Below the pieces are notes generated by a model, which was not told the DNA's origin, ran no database searches, and saw only the letters and a program-made list of their open reading frames with translations. A stretch of DNA of 64,000 nt from CAZKEW01 sp964580435 (GTDB lineage Bacteria > Acidobacteriota > Aminicenantia > Aminicenantales > UBA8522): contig CAZOKP010000005.1 in assembly GCA_964580435.1 (NCBI GenBank), forward strand, positions 1 through 64,000, read 5' to 3'. This document shows positions 51,184 to 59,875 of the stretch, piece after piece. The first letter of the stretch is position 1, and each line of letters opens with the position of its first letter. The position numbers were made by a program, and so were the translations under genes.

Positions 51184-51924
51184 ATGACCGCGAATCTGGC
51201 CCAGCTTGAGAAAGCCATCGGCGTTCATTTTCGAGATCAAGAGCTGCTGCTCCGGGCGTTGACCCATAGTTCTTATGCCTATGAAAATCAGCCCAAAGGT
51301 CTGACGGACAATGAGGTCCTGGAATTCCTTGGAGATTCGGTCGTCGGGCTTGTGTTGGCCGATTTTTTCTGCGCCACCTACCCCGGCGCTGCCGAAGGCG
51401 AGCTCTCCAAGTACAAAGCGGCGGCGGCCAGCACCCTGTCTCTTTCCCAGTTTGCCAAAAAAATCAAGCTCGATAAATACATCCTTCTAGGAATAGGAGA
51501 GGAAAGAAGCGGCGGCCGCAAAAAAAGGACCATTCTGGCCGGAGCCTTGGAGGCCCTGGTGGGCGCGGTCTATTTGGATCAAGGCTATGATAGAGCCCGG
51601 AGACTGCTCCTCCCGCTCCTCGATAAATCCTACAAGAAAGTGGACAGCCACAAGTTCCTGATCAACAATTATAAGTCCGCCCTTCAGGAACATTTTCAGA
51701 AGGAGAACCTTCCTGCGCCCGTTTATAAGACTTTGACTTCGGTCGGACCAGACCACAAAAAGACCTTTTTCGTGGAGGTCTGTCTCGGGCATTATCCTCT
51801 GGCCAAGGCCAAGGGCTTCTCTAAAAAGAGCGCCGAGCAGAAGGCGGCGCAGATTGCCCTAAGGAGTTTGCTCGGGAAAAAAATGAAGACCCTGACCAGC
51901 GAAACGTTTATCCTGAAAAAATGA
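51184..51924 (+). CDS. rnc: ribonuclease III with a substituted metal ligand
   Basis: 246 residues: catalytic domain (about 1-150) and double-stranded RNA-binding domain (about 170-236, YKSALQEHFQKENLPAPVYKTL). The signature is NEVLEFLGDSVVG (Glu, Glu and Asp kept), EGELSKYKA keeps its Glu, but ILAGALEALVGAVYLD has Gly where the family has Asp (E. coli Asp114); the essential Glu (E. coli 117) remains. Should still dimerise; activity may be altered. 11 bases after pyrC. Confidence 0.92.
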   Translation: MTANLAQLEKAIGVHFRDQELLLRALTHSSYAYENQPKGLTDNEVLEFLGDSVVGLVLADFFCATYPGAAEGELSKYKAAAASTLSLSQFAKKIKLDKYILLGIGEERSGGRKKRTILAGALEALVGAVYLDQGYDRARRLLLPLLDKSYKKVDSHKFLINNYKSALQEHFQKENLPAPVYKTLTSVGPDHKKTFFVEVCLGHYPLAKAKGFSKKSAEQKAAQIALRSLLGKKMKTLTSETFILKK

Positions 51925-52259
51925 TCCGAAGCTACGATTTCGGCGCCATGGTGATAGACGGGCAAGAATATTTCGCCGACTTGGTCATCTTGCCCCGAAA
52001 GATCAATTCGGCGTGGTGGCGCAAAGAGGGACACAAGCTCGCCTTGGTGGACCTTGAGGATGTGTTGAAAGAAGATATCGAAGCCCTTGTCGTCGGGACG
52101 GGATTCTTCGGCCTGATGAAGGTGCAGCAGGATGTTCTTGAAGCGGCCCGCGTGAAAGGCCTTATCCTCCACATCGAAAAGACCCAAAAGGCGGTGCAGA
52201 TCTTTAATCAGCTTTTTTCGCAGATAAAAACAGCTGGCGCGTTCCACCTCACCTGTTGA
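51921..52259 (+). CDS. Mth938-like (DUF498/NDUFAF3-type) domain protein
   Basis: 112 residues, a small beta/alpha protein: FGAMVIDGQEYFADLVILP, then EDIEALVVGTGFFGLMKV with the glycine-rich turn and TQKAVQIFNQL. Resembles the MTH938/AAMDC/NDUFAF3 family, whose bacterial role is not settled. ATGA overlap with rnc and overlap of its stop with the next gene's upstream codon. Confidence 0.8.
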   Translation: MIRSYDFGAMVIDGQEYFADLVILPRKINSAWWRKEGHKLALVDLEDVLKEDIEALVVGTGFFGLMKVQQDVLEAARVKGLILHIEKTQKAVQIFNQLFSQIKTAGAFHLTC

Positions 52260-52273
52260 AGCGAGAAAAGAAC

Positions 52274-52903
52274 ATGATTAAATGCTCCCGTTGCAGAGAG
52301 AGAAAAGCGAAAAGGCTTTGCCCGGCTCTGGGCAACGACCTCTGTCCGCTCTGCTGCGGAATCCTGAGGGAAAAGAAAATCCATTGTCCGGCCGACTGTT
52401 CCTTTCTGATTAAGCACAAACCCTACCAAGAGAAGAAGGTCATCGAGAAAAAGCCGACCTTCTCCGCAGACATCCTCCAGGATGAAAGGCTCAACTGGCT
52501 GACCTTGAACATCGAAGCCCCACTCGAGGAATATGGAGAAAGAGACCGCGCCTTTGCCGACAGAGAGGCGATTCTGGCCCTCGAATATGCCAAAGAAAAA
52601 GTGGAGAAAGGAAAATCAGCCCTTGTCCTCCCGAAAGAAGAAGACAAACTGAAAAATGATCTGGGGGAGGCAATATTCCAGAACATTGAGCAGTGCCATT
52701 ACCAAAGGAAAATTATTCTTCCCCAAGGCCTGGAAACATACAAAAAAGAAGAAAAGCTAAAATGCCTGGAAAATGCCATCGTGGCGGTTAAGCATCTGGC
52801 CAAGAGAAATATCCGGGGCAGGAATTACATCGAGGACCTCAGCCGGCGTTTCGCCAGGATCAAAGACGCCTCCGAGCAAAAAAGAATCATCAGCCCGGCC
52901 TGA
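52274..52903 (+). CDS. zinc-finger-like hypothetical protein
   Basis: About 209 residues. The N-terminus is Cys-rich: IKCSRCRERKAKRLCPALGNDLCPLCCG and IHCPADCSF, with the spacing of treble-clef or MYND-like zinc sites. The rest is charged and helical (about 75-209), with LPKEEDKLKNDLGEAIFQNIEQC and RGRNYIEDLSRRFARIK. ATG 52274; a TTG at 52256 in the same frame overlaps the previous stop. Third gene of the rnc cluster. No family known to me. Confidence 0.75.
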   Translation: MIKCSRCRERKAKRLCPALGNDLCPLCCGILREKKIHCPADCSFLIKHKPYQEKKVIEKKPTFSADILQDERLNWLTLNIEAPLEEYGERDRAFADREAILALEYAKEKVEKGKSALVLPKEEDKLKNDLGEAIFQNIEQCHYQRKIILPQGLETYKKEEKLKCLENAIVAVKHLAKRNIRGRNYIEDLSRRFARIKDASEQKRIISPA

Positions 52904-52914
52904 GCCTCATCGGC

Positions 52915-53934
52915 TCAACCGCTCATCATTTCGGCAATGGGCTGAAGAGCAGGAATATTGCTGCAAATGATCTTGACCACGGCCATAAGAGGAACAGCCA
53001 GGATCATCCCGGGGATCCCCCACAGCCAGCCCCAGAAAATGAGAGAAAGGAGTACCACCAGCGGGCTCAGCCCCAGCCCTTGCCCCATCATCTTCGGCTC
53101 CAAAACATTGCCTATGACGACATCGATAACGATGAGAATAAGGAAAATCCATAAAGTGGGCCAGAGGCTGTTCAATTGAACGGCCGCAGCCAGAACGCAT
53201 AAGGCCAGCGCCACGACCGATCCCAGGCTGGGAATGTAGTTGAGAACAAACGTCAGGAAGCCAAGGACGATTGCATAATCGACGCCAAAGATGGCCAGGA
53301 CGGCTGTCGTGATGATTCCCGAGATGATGCTGATACCAGTTTTTATGATCAAGTACTTCTGGATTTGACCATCGATGTTATCGATGATCTGGTTGACCTT
53401 CTTTGCCCGGGTCGGAGAAAACGATTTATCCACCTTGACCTTGAGCTTGCCCCGTCCCGCCAGCATAAAGACAAGAAAGACAAAAATCAGGGCGAACGTA
53501 GAGAAAAATGAAAAAATTCTATCCAGAGAAGTCAGGACCAGAGAGGCCAATTTATGGGGATTGAGACTCTTGCTCCAGGCCCAGGGATCCCAATTCTCCT
53601 CGGTCAGCTTTAATTCTTGCCTTACCGATTGAAGGAACTCATTCAGTTTCTCGCTGTACTGGGGCAATGAGTTGGCAAAATCTTTGCCGCTGGTATAGAT
53701 GAGGATGCCGAAAAGATAAAGGACAAAAAAAGCGACCACAACGATAAAAAGGAGGGCCAGGCCTCGAGGAATCTTTAGTCGAGTTAGGAAATCCAAGGCC
53801 GGAGAGAGGATGAAGTAGAACAGAATGGCCAGGAAAAAAGGAAAAAAAACTGGCTTGGCCAGCCGCAGGATAACGCCCAGGACAACAACCAGGATCACTC
53901 CTGAAGTGATGGCAACAATCTTGTTATCTTCCAT
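52915..53934 (-). CDS. AI-2E/PerM-family transporter
   Basis: 339 residues with about eight TM segments. The family pattern is visible in FFLAILFYFILSPALDFLTRLKIPRGLALL at the start and in IFGVDYAIVLGFLTFVLNYIPSLGSVVA and NVLEPKMMGQGLGLSPLVVLLSLIFWGWLWGIPGMILAVPLMAVVK near the end. Substrate class unclear: members export autoinducer-2 or act as ion antiporters. Start by ATG ten bases after the -10 box (leaderless). Confidence 0.9.
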   Translation of the reverse strand: MEDNKIVAITSGVILVVVLGVILRLAKPVFFPFFLAILFYFILSPALDFLTRLKIPRGLALLFIVVVAFFVLYLFGILIYTSGKDFANSLPQYSEKLNEFLQSVRQELKLTEENWDPWAWSKSLNPHKLASLVLTSLDRIFSFFSTFALIFVFLVFMLAGRGKLKVKVDKSFSPTRAKKVNQIIDNIDGQIQKYLIIKTGISIISGIITTAVLAIFGVDYAIVLGFLTFVLNYIPSLGSVVALALCVLAAAVQLNSLWPTLWIFLILIVIDVVIGNVLEPKMMGQGLGLSPLVVLLSLIFWGWLWGIPGMILAVPLMAVVKIICSNIPALQPIAEMMSG

Positions 53935-53944
53935 TAGATTTTAT

Positions 53945-53973
53945 ATTATACATTTTCTCTCTGAAATATTGAA
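53945..53973 (-). promoter_or_regulatory. promoter of the AI-2E/PerM gene, leaderless type
   Basis: Minus strand: TTCAAT (53973-53968), 17-bp spacer, perfect TATAAT (53950-53945), then ten bases to the ATG at 53934; no RBS. Confidence 0.65.
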
Positions 53974-54026
53974 CTGGAATAGGTGAAATCGGCCTCTCCG
54001 TTCTCCCCTTCCCTTAAGAGCTCTCT

Positions 54027-54042
54027 TCACCCCTCCGGGTGA
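54027..54042 (+). promoter_or_regulatory. perfect dyad TCACCC-N4-GGGTGA upstream of the phosphorelay operon
   Basis: TCACCC (54027-54032), CTCC, GGGTGA (54037-54042), a perfect 6-bp inverted repeat. Its centre is 45 bases from that of the related dyad at 54072-54087, about four helical turns. Confidence 0.55.
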
Positions 54043-54054
54043 TGTTCCCATCCT

Positions 54055-54093
54055 GAAATTCACCCCAGTTTTCACCCAAAAGGGCGATTGACC
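54055..54093 (+). promoter_or_regulatory. 39-base regulatory element, copy 2, ending in the -35 box of the phosphorelay operon
   Basis: Half-site TCACCC (54060-54065), dyad TCACCC-AAAA-GGGCGA (54072-54087) and TTGACC (54088-54093). 35 of 39 positions match the copy at 37021-37059 without gaps. Confidence 0.65.
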
Positions 54094-54115
54094 GGGCTCA
54101 GGGAGCGGCTAAAAT
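54088..54115 (+). promoter_or_regulatory. promoter of the hybrid kinase operon
   Basis: TTGACC (54088-54093), 16-bp spacer, TAAAAT (54110-54115); start near 54122, 28 bases before the ATG. Confidence 0.6.
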
Positions 54116-54149
54116 CAAACCGTCTTACTTCTGACAGAGAGGACTATGG

Positions 54150-57100
54150 ATGCCAATTCCTGACGACTATGTTCTGGAAGAGGAAGAACAGTCCTACCAG
54201 AGCGAGCCGGCCGCCCGAGAAAAGACGACGAAGAGGCTCGTCTCGGACCTGGCTCACGTCCAGATAGAAAAGGCCTATTTCGAAAAGCTGTTTGAAGACG
54301 CCCAGGAGGGCATTATCATCGCAGATAGAGAAGGCCATGTCCTCAAAGTGAACGGGGAATTCAAAAGAATGTTCGGGTTTGAAAACGACGAAATCGTCGG
54401 CCAAACCATTGATAAACTCATTGCTCCCCGGGATAACCTCAATGCCGCCGTTAACATAACCCAGCGCGTCGCCAGCGGCGAGAAAGTCTCCTTTGAAACG
54501 CTCCGCCGCAGGAAAGACGGCCGGTCCATCCAAGTTTCGGTCATCGCCTCTCCGATCATTGAGGAGGGAAAGTTACAGGCCATTTTTGGCATTTACAGGG
54601 ATATTTCCGAGCAGAAAAAAATCCTGCAGGAGCTCAAGAACTCAGAGATGAGATTTCAGGATATTGCCCTCAGCTCGGCCGACTGGATCTGGGAAATCGA
54701 CAGGAACGGGAGGTATATTTTCGCTTCCGGCAGAGTCACACAGATCCTCGGGTACGACCGCGAAGAAATCCTCGGCAAGACGCCGTTTGACCTGATGCCC
54801 AAAACAGAAGCGGAGCGAGTCCGACATTTCTTTCAGGAAATCATGGCCGCAAAAAAGCCGGTCGTCGACCTGGAAAACTGGAACCTCACCCGGGATGGGA
54901 AATTGGTCTGCTTGCTGACGAACGCCCTGCCAATACTCGACGAAAAAAGCGGGCTTCTGGGCTACCGCGGCATGGACAAGGACATCACGGAAAGGAAGCG
55001 CACAGAAACGCAAATCTTAAGACAGAACCTTCTTTTGGACGGCATCAACAGGCTCCTGCAAAAAGTCTTTACGAAAGAGACGGATGCTGATTTGGCCGAG
55101 TTCTGTCTCCACCTGGCTGAAGAACTCACGGGGAGCAAGTACGGATTCATCGGCGAGATCAATGACCAGAATAACCTGGATATTATCTCCATGAGTCACT
55201 TTGCCTGGGACGCCTGCACAATTCCCAAATCCAACGCGCCCCTGCTTCTGAAGAACATGAGAATCCGAGGAATATGGAGTGAGGCCATCAAATATGGCGA
55301 GACCCAGCTCATCAACGCCCCGGATTCGCACCCGAGCCGGGTCGGATTTCCCAAAGGACATCCCACTCTTCAAACTCTACTCTGCGCGCCTCTGAAACAT
55401 GCCGGTCATATTGTCGGCGTCATAGCCCTGGCCAACAAAGAATTCGGTTATGACAGGGATGATGAAAAGGCCGTAGAAGCTCTGGCGACGGCCTTCGTCG
55501 AGGCTCTGTACCGCAAAAGAGCTGAAGCGGCGATCCAGAGAGAGACGGCCAAGCTCTCGGCGATCATCACCGGAATTGACGAGGGGGTTCTTTTTGCAGA
55601 CCAGGATGACAGGATCATCGAAATTAATGATTACTTTCTCAGACTCTTGGGGAAGAATAAACCGGAGATCCTGGGCAAGACTCTCTGGGACATCTATGTC
55701 GGAAAGCCGGAGGAAGACCTGAAAAAATATGTCGAGATCTTCAAGAAGGATTCGGGGGCTCCCCCCGTCGAAATTCAGAAAACCTTGGGCGAGAAAGAAG
55801 TCATTTTCAGGATCAAGCCCATCCGCCGCAATGATCAATACGAAGGTCTTATCCTCAACGTGGCGGATGTTTCCGAACTCGTCCGGGCGCGCATAGAGGC
55901 CCTGACCGCCAACAGAGTCAAAAGCGAGTTCTTGGCGAATATCAGCCACGAAATCCGCACCCCGATGAACGGGATTTTGGGCATGACCGACCTGGCCCTC
56001 GACACCCAGCTGACTCCTGAGCAGAAAGAGTACTTGGGGGGGATCAAATCCTCGGCAGAGTCCCTGTTGAGCTTGATCAACGATATCCTTGATTTTTCCA
56101 AGATTGAAGCCAAAAAGCTCGAGCTGGAATCGACCGTCTTCAGCCTGGAAGACCTTCTCTTCGAGACCTTGGCCCCTCTCTCCATCCAGGCCCATCGAAA
56201 CAAGCTCGACTTGGCCTGCGAGATCTCTCCGAGTCTGGATCCCGACCTCCTCGGCGACCCCGGCCGGCTCCGTCAGATCCTGGTCAACCTTATCGGCAAC
56301 GCCATCAAATTCACAGAAAAAGGCGCCGTGGTTGTCACGGTCGCTGAATCGACCCGGTCGGAGAAGGACGTCGTCCTCCATTTTACCATCGCCGACACGG
56401 GAATCGGCATTCCTGAGGAGAAGCAGAAGATCATTTTTGATGTCTTCGCCCAGGCCGACAGCTCCATGACCCGAAAATACGGCGGCACGGGCCTCGGTCT
56501 GGCGATTTCCTCCCAGTTGGTCGACCTGCTTGGCGGCAAAATTTGGGTGGAGAGCACGGTAGGAAAAGGCAGCAAGTTCCACTTCACCGCTCGCTTCGGA
56601 GTTCTCCAAGACTCTGACGAGAGGAGAATAGCGCAGCCAAAACTCACCTTCATGAATCTGCCTCTTTTCTTGGTGGAGGATAACGCGAGCTGCCGGCGCA
56701 TCCTCAGGGAATTGACATCCGGCTGGGGTGCGAAAGTGAAAGAGGCCGAAAGCGCCGACGAAGCGACCGTCCTGCTCGATGAAGCTAAGGAAAAGAAAAA
56801 GCCTTTTCCTCTCATCCTTTTGGATGCCAATCTCCCGGGGCACGACAGTTTCATCATCCTCGATTACATCAAGAACAATCCGGATATCGCCAAGGCCATC
56901 ATCATGATGATGGGCACAACGAGCAACCGCATTGACGCCACACCCTGGCTGAAGGTCGGGATTTCTGTTCACCTGAGCAAACCCATTAAGCCGACCGAGC
57001 TCAATAATAAGATCTCCCAGGTGCTCGGGCTGGCTGCCACGTTCCCCAAGCCTGCGGAGGCGCCTGTTCCCGTAATCGCTGAGCCTGTCGCCCCTCAGGT

Positions 57101-57548
57101 TGAGCAGCGCCCGACCACATATCGCGTTCTTATCGCGGAAGACAATTTGGTCAATCAAAAGGTCGCTATCTACATGCTTGAAAAACAAGGCCATTCCGTA
57201 ACAGGAGTGATGAATGGAGAAGAAACTCTGGCTGCGCTGGAGAAGGGGAATTTTGAGCTTATTCTGATGGACCTCCAGATGCCTAAAATGGACGGTTTTA
57301 AAGCCACCCAGTTGATCCGCCAGAAAGAAAAGGAAACAGGTCTTCACCTCCCGATCATTGCCATGACCGCGCACGCCATGAAAGGAGACCGCGAAAGATG
57401 CCTGCGCGCGGGAATGGATGAATATATCTCTAAGCCCCTGAACGTCAAGCAACTCGCTGACACGATCGCCCGGGTTATGAATAATGAGGTCCAGGGCCAC
57501 GAGGAACCCCCGGGAACAGCGGAGGTAGCTGGTAAAAGAAGACAATGA
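54150..57548 (+). CDS. hybrid sensor histidine kinase: PAS-PAS-GAF-PAS-HisKA-HATPase-REC-REC
   Basis: 1132 residues, no TM segment, so a cytosolic sensor. PAS1 (about 43-155), PAS2 (about 165-285), GAF (about 298-455), PAS3 (about 468-585). HisKA with phospho-His600 in NISHEIRTPMNG; HATPase with N box LVNLIGNAIKF, G1 DTGIGIPEE and G2 GGTGLGLAIS. REC1 (about 840-955, Asp in LILLDANLPG) and REC2 (about 990-1105, Asp in LILMDLQMPKMDG, Lys in ISKPL). It lacks an Hpt, which is supplied by the third gene. ATG 54150; ATGA overlap with the next gene. Confidence 0.95.
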   Translation: MPIPDDYVLEEEEQSYQSEPAAREKTTKRLVSDLAHVQIEKAYFEKLFEDAQEGIIIADREGHVLKVNGEFKRMFGFENDEIVGQTIDKLIAPRDNLNAAVNITQRVASGEKVSFETLRRRKDGRSIQVSVIASPIIEEGKLQAIFGIYRDISEQKKILQELKNSEMRFQDIALSSADWIWEIDRNGRYIFASGRVTQILGYDREEILGKTPFDLMPKTEAERVRHFFQEIMAAKKPVVDLENWNLTRDGKLVCLLTNALPILDEKSGLLGYRGMDKDITERKRTETQILRQNLLLDGINRLLQKVFTKETDADLAEFCLHLAEELTGSKYGFIGEINDQNNLDIISMSHFAWDACTIPKSNAPLLLKNMRIRGIWSEAIKYGETQLINAPDSHPSRVGFPKGHPTLQTLLCAPLKHAGHIVGVIALANKEFGYDRDDEKAVEALATAFVEALYRKRAEAAIQRETAKLSAIITGIDEGVLFADQDDRIIEINDYFLRLLGKNKPEILGKTLWDIYVGKPEEDLKKYVEIFKKDSGAPPVEIQKTLGEKEVIFRIKPIRRNDQYEGLILNVADVSELVRARIEALTANRVKSEFLANISHEIRTPMNGILGMTDLALDTQLTPEQKEYLGGIKSSAESLLSLINDILDFSKIEAKKLELESTVFSLEDLLFETLAPLSIQAHRNKLDLACEISPSLDPDLLGDPGRLRQILVNLIGNAIKFTEKGAVVVTVAESTRSEKDVVLHFTIADTGIGIPEEKQKIIFDVFAQADSSMTRKYGGTGLGLAISSQLVDLLGGKIWVESTVGKGSKFHFTARFGVLQDSDERRIAQPKLTFMNLPLFLVEDNASCRRILRELTSGWGAKVKEAESADEATVLLDEAKEKKKPFPLILLDANLPGHDSFIILDYIKNNPDIAKAIIMMMGTTSNRIDATPWLKVGISVHLSKPIKPTELNNKISQVLGLAATFPKPAEAPVPVIAEPVAPQVEQRPTTYRVLIAEDNLVNQKVAIYMLEKQGHSVTGVMNGEETLAALEKGNFELILMDLQMPKMDGFKATQLIRQKEKETGLHLPIIAMTAHAMKGDRERCLRAGMDEYISKPLNVKQLADTIARVMNNEVQGHEEPPGTAEVAGKRRQ

Positions 57549-58477
57549 AGATACTCATCGCTGAAGATGACCCCATCAGCAGCAAGATTTTGGGAAAAAA
57601 CCTCTCGAACTGGGGCTACAATGTCAGCCTGGCCAAGACCGGCGAAGAAGCCTGGGGCGCTCTCAAGGATGAAGATTTGCGCCTAGCGATCCTAGACTGG
57701 ATGATGCCGGGGATGGACGGCGTGGACATCTGCAAGAAGATCCGCCGCCGGAAAAGGAAAAAATACACCTATATCATCCTTCTGAGCGCCAAAGACCGAA
57801 AACAGGACATCATCGCCGGACTTTCCTCCGGCGCGGACGATTACATGACCAAGCCGGTAAATTTTCTCGAGCTGAGGGCGCGCCTGAGAACGGGCGAGCG
57901 CATCATCGACCTCGAAGATAAGCTGATTCTCATCCAGAATCAGCTTAAAGATATCGCCAGCAGGGACAGCTTGACCAAGCTCTGGAACCGGGGCGAAATT
58001 ATCAAATTTCTGCGTGAGGAGCTCGAGCGAGGCAGCAGAGATAAAAACGCGGTCGGGGTCATCATGCTGGACCTGGACTATTTCAAAAAGATCAACGACA
58101 TCTTTGGCCACGATATCGGGGATGTCGCTCTCCTTCAGGTTGTCTCACGAATCAAAAGAAAAGTGCGCAAATCAGATAAGGTGGGCCGCTATGGAGGGGA
58201 CGAAATCGTCGTCATCCTGCCCAATTGCCCCCAATCGGAATTGTTTGAAATCGGCGAGCGCTTGCGCCTGTCCGTCGCACGTCGAGCCATTAAAACTGAC
58301 CTGGATACGATCCCCATAACCATTTCTGCCGGCTGCGCCTGCTCGGATGATGTTCCGCAGCCAACGGCTGAGAAGCTCATCAGGGCTTCTGATGAGGCAC
58401 TTCTGACAGCCAAAAGCCAGGGGCGTAACTGCGTCATCGTAAATAACGCATCTCACAAAGGACAGAAAAATGTCTAA
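57545..58477 (+). CDS. response regulator diguanylate cyclase (REC-GGDEF)
   Basis: 310 residues. Receiver (about 1-120, LIAEDDPIS, phospho-Asp in LAILDWMMPGMDG, Lys in MTKPVNF) joined by a short coiled linker to a GGDEF domain (about 150-305). The active-site motif is GGDEI (last position Ile instead of Phe), and the inhibitory RxxD I-site (RKSD) lies five residues before it, as in active, product-inhibited cyclases. Predicted to make c-di-GMP in response to phosphotransfer. Between the hybrid kinase and Hpt genes, overlapping both. Confidence 0.93.
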   Translation: MKILIAEDDPISSKILGKNLSNWGYNVSLAKTGEEAWGALKDEDLRLAILDWMMPGMDGVDICKKIRRRKRKKYTYIILLSAKDRKQDIIAGLSSGADDYMTKPVNFLELRARLRTGERIIDLEDKLILIQNQLKDIASRDSLTKLWNRGEIIKFLREELERGSRDKNAVGVIMLDLDYFKKINDIFGHDIGDVALLQVVSRIKRKVRKSDKVGRYGGDEIVVILPNCPQSELFEIGERLRLSVARRAIKTDLDTIPITISAGCACSDDVPQPTAEKLIRASDEALLTAKSQGRNCVIVNNASHKGQKNV

Positions 58478-58862
58478 CCATCTTGATTCCAGCCAGGATC
58501 TGCCCATTGATTATTCCGAAGTCCTCGAAAGAATCGGCGGAGACGAACTTTTCCTTGAAGAGCTCCTCAAAATCTACTTTGAAGAATTCAGCGAAAAAAT
58601 TGCCCTGCTCCGAGAGGCCATCGAGCAGGGAAATTTCAGCCTGATCCAAGAACTTGGCCACTGTCTTAAGGGCGCCTCTGCCAACCTCAGCCTAGCCTCG
58701 CTGAAAAAAGCCTGCTTTGCTTTGGAAGTATCCGGACGCGAAAAGAACATCGAGCAAGCCCAGAGCGCCTTCCTCTCCCTGGGGACAGAATTCCAGAGAC
58801 TCAAGAATTACCTTGAGGCGTCTCCCCTGAAAAATCGGGCCGCCCAGAGATTAGGGAAGTGA
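58470..58862 (+). CDS. histidine phosphotransfer (Hpt) protein
   Basis: 130 residues, four-helix-bundle Hpt. The phosphoacceptor is His in ELGHCLKGASANLSL, preceded by the typical DYSEVLERIGGDELFLEELLKIYFEEF helix. Soluble shuttle between REC2 of the kinase and the REC-GGDEF protein. Overlaps the preceding gene by 8 bases and the convergent DUF6599 gene by 12. Confidence 0.9.
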   Translation: MSNHLDSSQDLPIDYSEVLERIGGDELFLEELLKIYFEEFSEKIALLREAIEQGNFSLIQELGHCLKGASANLSLASLKKACFALEVSGREKNIEQAQSAFLSLGTEFQRLKNYLEASPLKNRAAQRLGK

Positions 58863-59762
58863 TTTCCTTATGGAGCGGGCCAACGCCTGGAGATATCTAA
58901 GGCCCGTTTCTTCATAACCGTCCTTGATTCTCATCACTCCGAATATAACCTTCCCGGCCCTAGAGATATAGATATCTTGAGCGTAACGGTCTTTGATATG
59001 ATAGCCAAGGGGAATTTCGTCAGGAGTCGGGTCGTTTTTCTGGTAAGCCGATAAATATTGCTTCATCATATCCGCCCCATCGGCTTCGCTTTTTCCCTCG
59101 ATGATAAAAACGTCGAATTCAAGGTCCCCGTCTTTATAGCTCGCCAGATAGCCGTTATGAAGAAAGCTAAACCCCAAGACATTGCGGAGGATGAATTTCT
59201 CGCTATTGACAATCAGTCCTTCTTTCGGAAAACGTTCCAGGAGAGGCGGCAGAGCTCCCTTCTCTTTCACCCTTTTGGCGATGTCCTGGGCAAACTGTTT
59301 CAAAACACTTTCCGAACTCTCTCCGCAGTCGTAACAAAGGAGTTTCACATAGTCGCTTCCGACAATAAAATTGAGGCTTCCTTCCTCTAGATATCCCTGA
59401 TTGCCCACGGGTATAAAGAGGCTCTCCGGATACCTCTCGGAGCTATAAATGCCGAAGGAATTCCTATCATTCCCCATATCATAAATTTCAAGCGTGAGGG
59501 AGCCCTTGGACATTTCGTCCTGATACTGAGCCACGATGAGTTCCTTGAAGTCATAGCTCAAATAGGCCTCAGCCGCTCCATCGATGTATTCAAACAGCGT
59601 TGCCGGAAGAAACGTCTGCGGTTTTTCTCGAAGCGTCCAACCCGAGACTTGAGGAAGAAGAGGCTGAAGAGGAGAACGACCGGCCTCCTGGCTGAATGCA
59701 GCGGGCAGCAAAAGGAAAAATAAGGCATAAAGCAGAGTTCTGGTCGGTTTTCTTTCGGCCAT
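58851..59762 (-). CDS. DUF6599-like exported protein
   Basis: 303 residues: signal peptide (LLYALFFLLLPAAFS), then FLPATLFEYIDGAAEAYLSYDFKELIVAQY, LTLEIYDMGNDRNSFGIYSSERYP, and in the second half an intact beta-rich region ending GYEETGLRYLQALARSI. The pattern matches DUF6599, a periplasmic family found mainly in Acidobacteriota-like genomes; function unknown. ATG 59762 follows GGAGGT. Convergent to the Hpt gene, divergent from the DUF362 gene. Confidence 0.75.
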   Translation of the reverse strand: MAERKPTRTLLYALFFLLLPAAFSQEAGRSPLQPLLPQVSGWTLREKPQTFLPATLFEYIDGAAEAYLSYDFKELIVAQYQDEMSKGSLTLEIYDMGNDRNSFGIYSSERYPESLFIPVGNQGYLEEGSLNFIVGSDYVKLLCYDCGESSESVLKQFAQDIAKRVKEKGALPPLLERFPKEGLIVNSEKFILRNVLGFSFLHNGYLASYKDGDLEFDVFIIEGKSEADGADMMKQYLSAYQKNDPTPDEIPLGYHIKDRYAQDIYISRAGKVIFGVMRIKDGYEETGLRYLQALARSIRKSLP

Positions 59763-59796
59763 GGTGGACCTCCTTTTCTTCCAAAATCTCGTCTCA

Positions 59797-59825
59797 ACTT
59801 TACTACACCGGGCGGGATTTTTCAA
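59797..59825 (-). promoter_or_regulatory. promoter of the DUF6599 gene
   Basis: Minus strand: TTGAAA (59825-59820), 17-bp spacer, TAAAGT (59802-59797). Confidence 0.55.
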
Positions 59826-59835
59826 ACGACCTCAG

Positions 59836-59864
59836 TTGACAGGTCCCTCAAAGAAGAGTAATTT
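59836..59864 (+). promoter_or_regulatory. promoter of the DUF362 operon, leaderless type
   Basis: Perfect TTGACA (59836-59841), 17-bp spacer, TAATTT (59859-59864). ATG at 59876 is 11 bases after the -10 box, with no RBS. Confidence 0.6.
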
Positions 59865-59875
59865 TTCTAATCCGG

